Below are positions 1-5,759 of a DNA stretch of 6,116 bases, one piece after another. The translations under genes were made by a program, and so were the position numbers. This DNA is from Chitinophaga pinensis (lineage in GTDB: Bacteria; Bacteroidota; Bacteroidia; UKL13-3), in contig CALPIR020000142.1 in NCBI GenBank assembly GCA_943323675.2, positions 1-6,116 on the forward strand, given 5' to 3'. The notes under the pieces are model-generated. The model was not told where the DNA came from. It saw only the letters and a list, made by a program, of their open reading frames with translations, and did no database searches. Numbering within the stretch: position 1 is the first letter of the stretch; each line of letters starts with the position of its first letter.

Positions 1-1504
1 CTGTATGAATCTTAATTAAGGAAGTTTGAATGTTAATATGGTCTGAGGCCGGATTAGGGTATATTAAAACATCGGCATTCTTTTCCGAAATTTTATTTAA
101 CCCCACGCCCTGATTTGTAATCGTGATATTTTTGGAAGCGGTAATATTGCTCCCATCAGTAGCGCTTGCTGTAACTATAACGTTTCCGTTTTTCAGGGCT
201 TTAACCAATCCCGTTTGGTTTATTGTTGCTATAGTGGTGTCGTTTATACTCCAACTTATATTTTTGTTTTTGGCTGTTGAAGGTAATACCAATGCTGTTA
301 ACTGTAAACTTCCCATGTTTTGATTAATACTTACTTGTCCATTAATAACAATAGCCTTAACGTAAGTTACTAAACTAGTTTTATTTAAAACCAAATACGA
401 AATGAGATTAGTTGGTGATTTAGATACCAAACTTCCTGTTGCTGCAATACAACTATCTGAGGTTTGAATAGCATTATACATGCAATATCTAAACGTATCT
501 TTTTTAATGATGTTTAAATTACTATCTAATACTATTAATACGTTGCTATATGGTATTATCAGATTGTTATTCTGAACGGAGGTTAAGGGAACGTAATCAA
601 TAGGATTATTCGAAAATCCATAACATTGTGCTGCGATAGCAATGTTAGTTTCTTTTACTAGACCACCATTTAAGTTAAACTTTCCAAAATTATATGGCCC
701 TGACTTATATGTAAAAAATGAACTGCTATCATAGCTTAGTGTTGGGTTGTTAAATTCTAGACTAACAGGTTTCTGCATTGGTATTTTTTTTAAATCCAGC
801 ACTTTTCCTGTTGTATCTATTTTGGTAATAGTTAAAACCGAATCTTCATGCCCAAATAGTAAAATCAAATTGTTATTCATTTGGTATAAATTAGATAACT
901 TACTGCGTAGGGTAGTGTCAGAAGAATAACGTTTGTAAAAAATAATATTGCCCATCGTATCTGACATTGTTGCAAAAGCTATGGGGCTATTGTTATTAGT
1001 AACACTACCCGTAAACATATATCTGTTCGCACTGAGTTTAATAAAGTTATTCGTATTATAATTGAGGTTACTATCTAATTTTAGTCGAATTTTCCTGAGT
1101 GAGACTCCTATGCTATCAGTTTTAAAAAGCCAAATGCCTTTTTTTGTCGGATTGTCATTGTATAGTGCAGCGAATTCTAAATTCCCATCTCTATCTTCAA
1201 AAAAATTTATTATGTGAGCATAGCCTTGACCATTATAGTTTGAAGAGTCTATACTTTTTCTCCATATTCTTTTTCCACATTTATCAGTTTTGGTTAATGC
1301 AAAAACTGGCTTTTCAATACTCACGGAACTGCCTTGTCCGTCAATTTGAAATATTAAAAAACCTCCTGTTTTACATTCTAAAAGCCTGTAACCAGCCTCA
1401 TTATTTCGTTGACTATATATGCTATCAAATTCACAAGGAATTTGGGACTGAACCTTCATACCGCACAATAAGCAGCACAAAAGAATTAACAATAACTTTT
1501 TCAT
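1..1504 (-). CDS. Secreted repeat protein with Big_2-like Ig domain and T9SS sorting tail (3' end cut by window edge)
   Basis: An open frame of 501 codons reads from ATG at 1504-1502 to the left edge without a stop. Residues 1-20 form a signal peptide (MKKLLLILLCCLLCGMKVQS), with likely signal peptidase I cleavage before Q21. There is no acceptable lipobox, because no Gly, Ala or Ser precedes any of C10, C11 or C14. Residues about 65-340 hold six copies of a loose strand-turn-strand unit, hydrophobic-x-D-x-x-G/N-x-hydrophobic (for example FALTKTDKCGKRIW at 68-81, LTITKIDTTGKVL at 224-236, NVLIVLDSNLNII at 321-333), as in beta-propeller-like surface proteins. Residues about 382-464 resemble a bacterial Ig-like group 2 domain (SWSINDTTIATINQTGLVKA at 417-436). 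Residues 479-490 (VLIYPNPASDHI) open a type A T9SS C-terminal domain; roughly 45-60 residues should lie beyond the window. Known for the family: such tails direct export through the T9SS and release or anchoring at the surface. The substrate or partner is unknown; adhesion or binding is only a guess. Confidence 0.88.
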   Translation of the reverse strand, partial: MKKLLLILLCCLLCGMKVQSQIPCEFDSIYSQRNNEAGYRLLECKTGGFLIFQIDGQGSSVSIEKPVFALTKTDKCGKRIWRKSIDSSNYNGQGYAHIINFFEDRDGNLEFAALYNDNPTKKGIWLFKTDSIGVSLRKIRLKLDSNLNYNTNNFIKLSANRYMFTGSVTNNNSPIAFATMSDTMGNIIFYKRYSSDTTLRSKLSNLYQMNNNLILLFGHEDSVLTITKIDTTGKVLDLKKIPMQKPVSLEFNNPTLSYDSSSFFTYKSGPYNFGKFNLNGGLVKETNIAIAAQCYGFSNNPIDYVPLTSVQNNNLIIPYSNVLIVLDSNLNIIKKDTFRYCMYNAIQTSDSCIAATGSLVSKSPTNLISYLVLNKTSLVTYVKAIVINGQVSINQNMGSLQLTALVLPSTAKNKNISWSINDTTIATINQTGLVKALKNGNVIVTASATDGSNITASKNITITNQGVGLNKISEKNADVLIYPNPASDHINIQTSLIKIHT

Positions 1505-1543
1505 AGATTTAATGGTTTACATGTTCAAGATTAATTTGTTATC

Positions 1544-1551
1544 CAAATATA
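1544..1551 (-). promoter_or_regulatory. Bacteroidota-type -7 promoter element for the minus-strand secreted protein
   Basis: Read on the minus strand these bases are TATATTTG, a perfect match to the Bacteroidota -7 consensus TAnnTTTG. It lies about 40 bp upstream of the ATG at 1504, giving a leader of roughly 30-35 nt. The -33 region is weak: only a T-run (TTTT at 1572-1569, minus strand) sits at a suitable distance, without a clear TTTG. The motif is short and could occur by chance in AT-rich DNA, but position and orientation fit. Confidence 0.5.
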
Positions 1552-1673
1552 GTAAACAAATTATGCATAAAAGCATCATAATTATTATTGCAAAATAATA
1601 TCCGCTTCTCCCTCTTTTACCAGACGTTTACAGATGCTAAAAAATAAATCATTAAAAACTTAATTATCAGCAG

Positions 1674-1681
1674 TACTTTTG
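1674..1681 (+). promoter_or_regulatory. Bacteroidota-type -7 promoter element for the mnmA transcription unit
   Basis: The bases TACTTTTG match TAnnTTTG exactly and lie 59 bp before the mnmA start codon, so transcription would begin near 1688 and leave a leader of about 50 nt. No TTTG or TTG is visible about 19-22 bp upstream, so the -33 element is missing or degenerate. This is the only perfect -7 match I found in front of the four plus-strand genes, and it is the best candidate for their shared promoter. Confidence 0.45.
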
Positions 1682-1709
1682 TTGCTTGAAATTTTATTGT
1701 TCAATCAAC
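1681..1709 (+). promoter_or_regulatory. Imperfect inverted repeat at the probable mnmA transcription start
   Basis: The arms GTTGCTTGAA (1681-1690) and TTCAATCAAC (1700-1709) are complementary at 9 of 10 positions, with one mismatch (C1685 against T1705) and a 9-base spacer. The repeat begins on the last base of the -7 element and covers the expected start of transcription. It could be a protein-binding operator or, if transcription starts upstream of it, an RNA hairpin. No poly-T follows, so it does not look like an intrinsic terminator. Which role applies, if any, cannot be decided from the sequence. Confidence 0.35.
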
Positions 1710-1725
1710 AGGGCTATTTACCCTG
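1709..1725 (+). promoter_or_regulatory. Small hairpin in the mnmA leader
   Basis: CAGGG (1709-1713) and CCCTG (1721-1725) form a perfect 5-bp stem around a 7-base AT-rich loop, ending 15 bases before the mnmA ATG. In a region almost free of G and C, this GC-rich stem stands out. It could shape the 5' untranslated region near the ribosome entry site. It shares base 1709 with the preceding inverted repeat, so the two would form adjacent rather than nested structures. Function is unproven. Confidence 0.35.
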
Positions 1726-1740
1726 AAATGTTTTGAAATC

Positions 1741-2841
1741 ATGAGTAAACACGGAAAAATTTTGGTTGCCATGAGTGGCGGCCTAGACAGTACAGTTACC
1801 GCAGTAATGCTGCGAGAAGAAGGTTATGAAGTTGTAGGAGTAACCATGAAAACATGGGATTACGCAACAAGTGGCGGGAGTAAAAAAGAAACTGGTTGCT
1901 GCAGTCTCGATTCAATTAATGATGCCAGAAGTATTGCTGTTAAGCATGGCATTCACCACATGATTTTAGATATAAGAGACGAGTTTGGTGATTTCGTTAT
2001 CGAAAATTTTGTAGATGAATATTTGGCTGGGCGCACTCCAAACCCATGTGTTTTATGCAATACACACATTAAATGGGAAGCCCTTTTAAAAAGAGCCAAT
2101 CAGTTGGATTGTGATTTTATTGCCACTGGACACTACGCTAATGTACGTGAAGAAAATAATAGGTTTGTGGTGAGTAAGGGTTTAGATGAAAACAAAGATC
2201 AATCATACGTTTTGTGGGGGTTAACACAACAAAGTTTATCTCGCACTCAATTTCCGCTTGGTAAATACCGCAAAAGTGAAATACGCCAAATGGCTCTTGA
2301 CATGGGGTATGATGAATTGGTGAAAAAAAGTGAAAGCTACGAAATATGTTTTGTTCCTGATAACGATTATCGTGGTTTTTTAAAGCGTAGAGTTGAAGGC
2401 CTTGAAGAACGCGTTGATGGAGGTAACTTTGTTAATCGCGAGGGTAAAATTCTGGGTAAACACAAAGGATATCCTTTTTATACCATTGGTCAACGTAAGG
2501 GGCTAGAAATTGCAGTAGGTGAGCCTTTGTATGTTGTTTCTATACACCCTGAAACCAATACTGTTGTTTTGGGGAAAGAGGAAGAGCTAAACCGAAAAGG
2601 CATGTGGGTGCGTGGTTTAAATATGGGTAAATATTCAGGGTTAGCGGAACCTTTAGAAGCAGTAACCAAAATCAGGTACAAAAATGCGGGAACTGCCAGT
2701 ACATTGCACCAAGAAGGCAGCCGAATGAAAATTATTTTTGATGCAGATGTTAAAGGAATAGCCCCAGGACAATCTGCGGTGTTCTATGAAGGCGATGATG
2801 TTCTAGGAGGCGGATGGATTGAAAGTAGTTTCGAAGTATAG
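1741..2841 (+). CDS. mnmA: tRNA-specific 2-thiouridylase MnmA
   Basis: This cytoplasmic enzyme (EC 2.8.1.13) uses ATP to activate C2 of uridine 34 in the anticodons of tRNA-Lys, -Glu and -Gln and replaces the oxygen with sulfur delivered as a persulfide. The 366-residue length equals the usual full length (about 360-370). The N-terminal PP-loop ATP-binding motif SGGLDST is at residues 12-18. The motif GRTPNPCVLCN (97-107) supplies the nucleophilic cysteine C103, with C106 beside it. ATGHYA lies at 128-133. SYEICFVP contains C203, the expected persulfide-carrying cysteine. The central tRNA-binding part (about 210-280, with GQRKGL) and the C-terminal beta-barrel (about 281-366, ending near GGGWI) are complete, so the enzyme should be active. 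A CC pair at 53-54 is extra to the catalytic cysteines. The ATG start places the PP-loop at the normal distance from the N terminus. It appears to be the first gene of a four-gene unit. Confidence 0.97.
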   Translation: MSKHGKILVAMSGGLDSTVTAVMLREEGYEVVGVTMKTWDYATSGGSKKETGCCSLDSINDARSIAVKHGIHHMILDIRDEFGDFVIENFVDEYLAGRTPNPCVLCNTHIKWEALLKRANQLDCDFIATGHYANVREENNRFVVSKGLDENKDQSYVLWGLTQQSLSRTQFPLGKYRKSEIRQMALDMGYDELVKKSESYEICFVPDNDYRGFLKRRVEGLEERVDGGNFVNREGKILGKHKGYPFYTIGQRKGLEIAVGEPLYVVSIHPETNTVVLGKEEELNRKGMWVRGLNMGKYSGLAEPLEAVTKIRYKNAGTASTLHQEGSRMKIIFDADVKGIAPGQSAVFYEGDDVLGGGWIESSFEV

Positions 2842-2892
2842 TAAATGCTTTTCAATACCAAATATCAAGTATATTCGTTTCATAAATATTGC

Positions 2893-3561
2893 ATGAAAAA
2901 ACTACTCTTTTTATTAGGCATACTCATAGTTTTAGCGGGGTGTAATCGAAATAATGATTCAGAACTTCCACCAAGAATTGGAGTAAATTACTTTCCATTA
3001 AAAGTTGGTCAAACTTGGGTTTATAAAGTTGATTCTATAGCTTATGATGATAATGGACCAATTCAGGCAATAGATACTTTTTATTATCAATACAAAGAGC
3101 AAATCACCGACTTCATCATTGATGACATGGGACAACCTCTTTATATCATCAATCGTTATTATAGGCTACATGATAGTGATACTTGGCAACAAGTAAGAAA
3201 TTACTCAGCTCAAATTATTGACAATAAAGTAGAGCGTGTTGAGGAAAATACACGTTATGTAAAGCTCGTTTTCCCTCTTAAATCGCGCAATACATGGAAC
3301 GGAAATATGTTTAATGCCAAGGGCACCCAAATTTATAAATTAATCGACTTTGAGTTTCCATACACATTTAAGTCTTCTGTATACAAAAGCATAAAAGTTG
3401 AACAAGTAAACATATTGAACTTTATTGAAGAAATTAAGCGTTACGAAAAGTACGCAGAAAATATTGGAATGGTAGAAACATTATATGACTCATTAAATAC
3501 TCAAACAACAGGAACCAAGGGGTTTCGTTGTAGAATAAATCTAGTGAGTTTTACCCAATAA
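2893..3561 (+). CDS. Small lipoprotein of unknown function, coupled to the downstream protease gene
   Basis: I chose ATG 2893 over the in-frame ATG at 2845, because it begins a textbook lipoprotein signal, MKKLLFLLGILIVLAGC, with lipobox LAGC and lipidated C17. The longer form would put 16 unsuitable residues in front of it. The product is 222 residues, so the protein should be membrane-anchored and face the periplasm or surface. The mature part has YFPLKVGQTWVYKVDS at 33-48, an opening seen in many uncharacterised Bacteroidota lipoproteins, then alternating beta-rich segments and YAENIGMVETLYDS (187-200) near the end, suggesting a single beta-sandwich or barrel-like domain. No catalytic motif is visible. 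Residues after C17 (NRNND) do not clearly match known surface-export signals. It starts 51 bp after mnmA and its stop codon is separated from the protease ATG by one base, so translation of the two is probably coupled. A weak -7-like TATATTCG at 2870-2877 is too close to the ATG to be convincing. Confidence 0.85.
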   Translation: MKKLLFLLGILIVLAGCNRNNDSELPPRIGVNYFPLKVGQTWVYKVDSIAYDDNGPIQAIDTFYYQYKEQITDFIIDDMGQPLYIINRYYRLHDSDTWQQVRNYSAQIIDNKVERVEENTRYVKLVFPLKSRNTWNGNMFNAKGTQIYKLIDFEFPYTFKSSVYKSIKVEQVNILNFIEEIKRYEKYAENIGMVETLYDSLNTQTTGTKGFRCRINLVSFTQ

Positions 3562-3562
3562 C

Positions 3563-5233
3563 ATGAGGGTTGTTCGCTTTATATTGTTATTGTTTATTTG
3601 TGGCGCAATAAAAGCAAATGCACAGCAAAAAATGGTATATAAATTTGCCGTTTTTTTTAACAACAAGGATACGGTAACATACCCAATTTCAAATCCTGAA
3701 TTATACTTGTCGGCAAAATCAATAGCTCGTAAGCAGCAACAAAATATTGGTTTCGACATGTTAGATGTTCCCGTCAATTCAATAAATATTAAAGCAATAA
3801 TAAAAGCTGGGTTTAATGTGCACAATACTAGCCGTTGGTTTAATTGTGCGATTGTTTTTTCTGACGATAAACAAGCAGCAGACAGCCTTAAAAAGATTAT
3901 TGGTGTAAAGCAGGTAATTGATGTTGGATTCAGTGTGAAAAAAACGATTGCGCAAAACAACAAAGAAGTTAATATGGGTGAAATGATTTCTCAATTAGAG
4001 CAAAAGTTCCCTAAGGTAAATGATAAAAACAAACAAGATTCTAACATCTATGGGGCGGGTTTCGCGCAAGCAGAAATGCTTAATGCCACAGGGCTTCATC
4101 AAATAAATTTAAATGGCAGCGGGGTTACCATTGCAGTGATTGACGCAGGTTATAGAAATGCCAATAAACATGTAGTTTTTAAGCATGCGCTTAAACAAGT
4201 AATAGCTACTTACGATTTTGTTGATATGGAGACGAATGTTTTTGATAACGATGACCATGGCACAGCCGTTTGGAGTTGTTTGGCTGCTAACGATACTTTT
4301 AATTTTATAGGTACTGCTCCTTCAGCCAAGTATGTACTTTTGCGATCGGAAGATGCCACAACAGAGTTTCCTGTAGAAGAATTTTATTGGGCCATATCCG
4401 CTGAATATGCTGATAGCATAGGGGCTGATATCATCAGTTCTTCGTTAGGTTATAATGAATTTGATCACGATAAATATAACTATGAGCAAAAGCATCTTGA
4501 TGGCAAAACAACTTGGATTACACAAGCGGCAAACCTTGCATCAAAAAAGGGGTTGTTTGTAATAAACAGCGCAGGCAATGAAGGCGATAATGCATGGAAA
4601 CAAATTGCGTTTCCTGGCGATGCAAATGACGTGATTACAGTTGGTGCCGTTGATAAAAAACAAAGATTTGCAGGGTTTTCTTCTATTGGATTAACTGCAG
4701 ATGGCCGTATTAAACCTGATTTGATGGCATTAGGAGAAAACGTAACAATTGCAAGTGAAATGGGCTCTATTTACGAGGGTGATGGTACCAGTTACTCGTG
4801 CCCTATTTTAGCGGGTGGTATTGCTTGTTTGTGGCCTCTAATAAAAAACAACAACGCTACTCAAATTATAAATTGGTTACACATGAGTGGATCAAACTAC
4901 TATAAGCCTAATAAGTATTTTGGTTATGGAGTTCCTAATTTATATTTAGTATATCAATTTGCAATTAATTACCCAAAAGATACCTTAATTGATGTTCGTG
5001 TATTAGATGATAAGAACCATCACTTAACCTATTATGCAAACCATAATGAAAAACTAAAAATCATACTTGTAAACGCGCTAGGCAAGCAGGTTTTTTCTCA
5101 AACAGAAAACGTGAAACATCCAGGTTTAATAAGGTTTAAATTAAATGGCTCTAAAAAACTTAGAAATGGTGTTTACACATTACATATTTTATGTGATGGT
5201 AAAAAAGTTATACAACGCTTGGTGATTATATAG
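3563..5233 (+). CDS. Secreted subtilisin-like serine protease (S8 family) with diverged T9SS-type tail
   Basis: The 556-residue product begins with a signal peptide, cleaved probably after ANA (residue 20). Residues about 25-125 form the N-terminal region typical of Bacteroidota S8 proteases (LSAKSIARKQQQNIGFDMLD at 49-68, then a SRWFN motif at 90-94), probably a propeptide. The catalytic domain spans about 165-465. The triad is Asp194 in AVIDAGY, His232 in DDHGTAVWS and Ser410 in GDGTSYSCP, with oxyanion Asn339 in NSAGNEG. All key residues are present, so activity is expected. Residues about 472-556 form a beta-rich tail with LKIILVNALGKQVFS (498-512) and LRNGVYTLHI (533-542), matching the second half of a type A T9SS sorting domain, but the usual YPNP opening is missing. 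It should act outside the cell or at its surface; its substrates are unknown. It starts one base after the lipoprotein stop codon. An 8-T run at 3651-3658 lies within codons 30-32. Confidence 0.93.
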   Translation: MRVVRFILLLFICGAIKANAQQKMVYKFAVFFNNKDTVTYPISNPELYLSAKSIARKQQQNIGFDMLDVPVNSINIKAIIKAGFNVHNTSRWFNCAIVFSDDKQAADSLKKIIGVKQVIDVGFSVKKTIAQNNKEVNMGEMISQLEQKFPKVNDKNKQDSNIYGAGFAQAEMLNATGLHQINLNGSGVTIAVIDAGYRNANKHVVFKHALKQVIATYDFVDMETNVFDNDDHGTAVWSCLAANDTFNFIGTAPSAKYVLLRSEDATTEFPVEEFYWAISAEYADSIGADIISSSLGYNEFDHDKYNYEQKHLDGKTTWITQAANLASKKGLFVINSAGNEGDNAWKQIAFPGDANDVITVGAVDKKQRFAGFSSIGLTADGRIKPDLMALGENVTIASEMGSIYEGDGTSYSCPILAGGIACLWPLIKNNNATQIINWLHMSGSNYYKPNKYFGYGVPNLYLVYQFAINYPKDTLIDVRVLDDKNHHLTYYANHNEKLKIILVNALGKQVFSQTENVKHPGLIRFKLNGSKKLRNGVYTLHILCDGKKVIQRLVII

Positions 5234-5247
5234 TTAAATTCCAATTC

Positions 5248-5739
5248 ATGAAAACGACAAAAGAACTAGAACAATTTTTAGAAAATGAATTTTGCAATTG
5301 GTTATCTTCATTAACTACTGAAAATGTTGCATTTTGGGGTAAAATGGATGTACAACAAATGGTAGAGCATTTAATTATTGCAGTAAATGTAAGTAATGGT
5401 AAACAATTGATTACACTGGCTACTTCAATTGAAAAAGTAGATAAATTTAAAAAAATTGCATTACTAAGTGATAGGCCTATGCAACGAGAATTTAAAAATG
5501 TGGCCTTGCCAATAGATCCTATACCTCACGAATACCCTGACTTGCAGGCTGCAAAAGAAGGTTTAACATTTGCTATTCAAGCATTTAAAAACCATTTTAA
5601 TGCACAAGTAGAAAAGACCCAATTACACAATATTTTTGGCGAATTAAATTATCATGAGTGGTTATGGTTTCACTATAAACATTTCATACATCACTTTAGC
5701 CAGTTTGGTATTGTACCTATTGTAGATAGAATTAACTAA
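5248..5739 (+). CDS. DinB/YfiT-like putative metalloenzyme (DUF1569)
   Basis: This 163-residue cytoplasmic protein has no signal peptide and consists of the four-helix bundle expected of the DinB/YfiT superfamily. Diagnostic segments are WGKMDVQQMVEHLI (30-43), with His41 in the first helix, and the C-terminal HNIFGELNYHEWLWF followed by HYKHFIHHFSQFG (142-154), where His145 and His148 or His149 would complete the usual three-histidine metal site. This arrangement fits DUF1569. Members of the wider fold include bacillithiol- and mycothiol-dependent transferases and isomerases, but DUF1569 itself has no established reaction that I know of. The start is 14 bp after the protease stop with no Shine-Dalgarno sequence, as is normal for Bacteroidota. 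It is the last gene of the plus-strand series, and its stop lies 2 bp from that of the convergent bshB1. A thiol-dependent detoxification role is inferred from fold and neighbourhood only. Confidence 0.82.
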   Translation: MKTTKELEQFLENEFCNWLSSLTTENVAFWGKMDVQQMVEHLIIAVNVSNGKQLITLATSIEKVDKFKKIALLSDRPMQREFKNVALPIDPIPHEYPDLQAAKEGLTFAIQAFKNHFNAQVEKTQLHNIFGELNYHEWLWFHYKHFIHHFSQFGIVPIVDRIN

Positions 5740-5759
5740 TTTTATAAAAGTTTAGTTAA
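5732..5759. terminator. Possible bidirectional terminator at the convergent gene ends
   Basis: The arms TTAACTAA (5732-5739) and TTAGTTAA (5752-5759) pair over 8 bp and enclose the self-complementary TTTTATAAAA (5740-5749). The plus-strand stop codon lies in the left arm and the minus-strand stop codon in the spacer, while the right arm is inside the bshB1 reading frame. The symmetry would allow a hairpin in either transcript. The stem has only one G-C pair and no clean U-tract, so it is weak by intrinsic-terminator standards. The placement is its main support. Confidence 0.35.

Noticed and set aside
1463..1504. Lipoprotein signal in the minus-strand secreted protein because of cysteines at residues 10, 11 and 14
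   Set aside because: No cysteine follows a Gly, Ala or Ser at the -1 position, and the T9SS tail together with a clean cleavage site before Q21 fits an ordinary signal peptide.
123..1506. Three plus-strand open frames at 123-323, 747-929 and 1144-1506
   Set aside because: They lie antisense to the 501-codon secreted protein, whose signal peptide, repeats, Ig domain and sorting tail are all recognisable. The plus-strand translations show no family features.
1561..1600. Palindrome TTATGCATAA (1561-1570) and a 7-bp stem with GCAA loop (1583-1600) in the divergent region
   Set aside because: Both are built almost only from A and T, lie outside the likely transcripts, and are expected by chance at this composition. 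An operator role cannot be excluded but has no support.
2490..2681. Minus-strand open frame inside mnmA
   Set aside because: It lies wholly within the conserved C-terminal part of mnmA and its translation resembles no known family.
2870..2877. TATATTCG as a promoter for the lipoprotein gene
   Set aside because: It has one mismatch to the -7 consensus, no -33 partner, and would leave a leader of only about 10 bases.
2845..2892. Upstream in-frame ATG giving a 238-residue lipoprotein
   Set aside because: The 16 extra residues (MLFNTKYQVYSFHKYC) would precede and spoil a perfect lipoprotein signal that starts at 2893.
3541..3994. Two minus-strand open frames overlapping the start of the protease gene
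   Set aside because: They are antisense to the signal peptide and conserved N-terminal region of the protease; their apparent hydrophobic or Cys-rich content comes from the AT-rich opposite strand.
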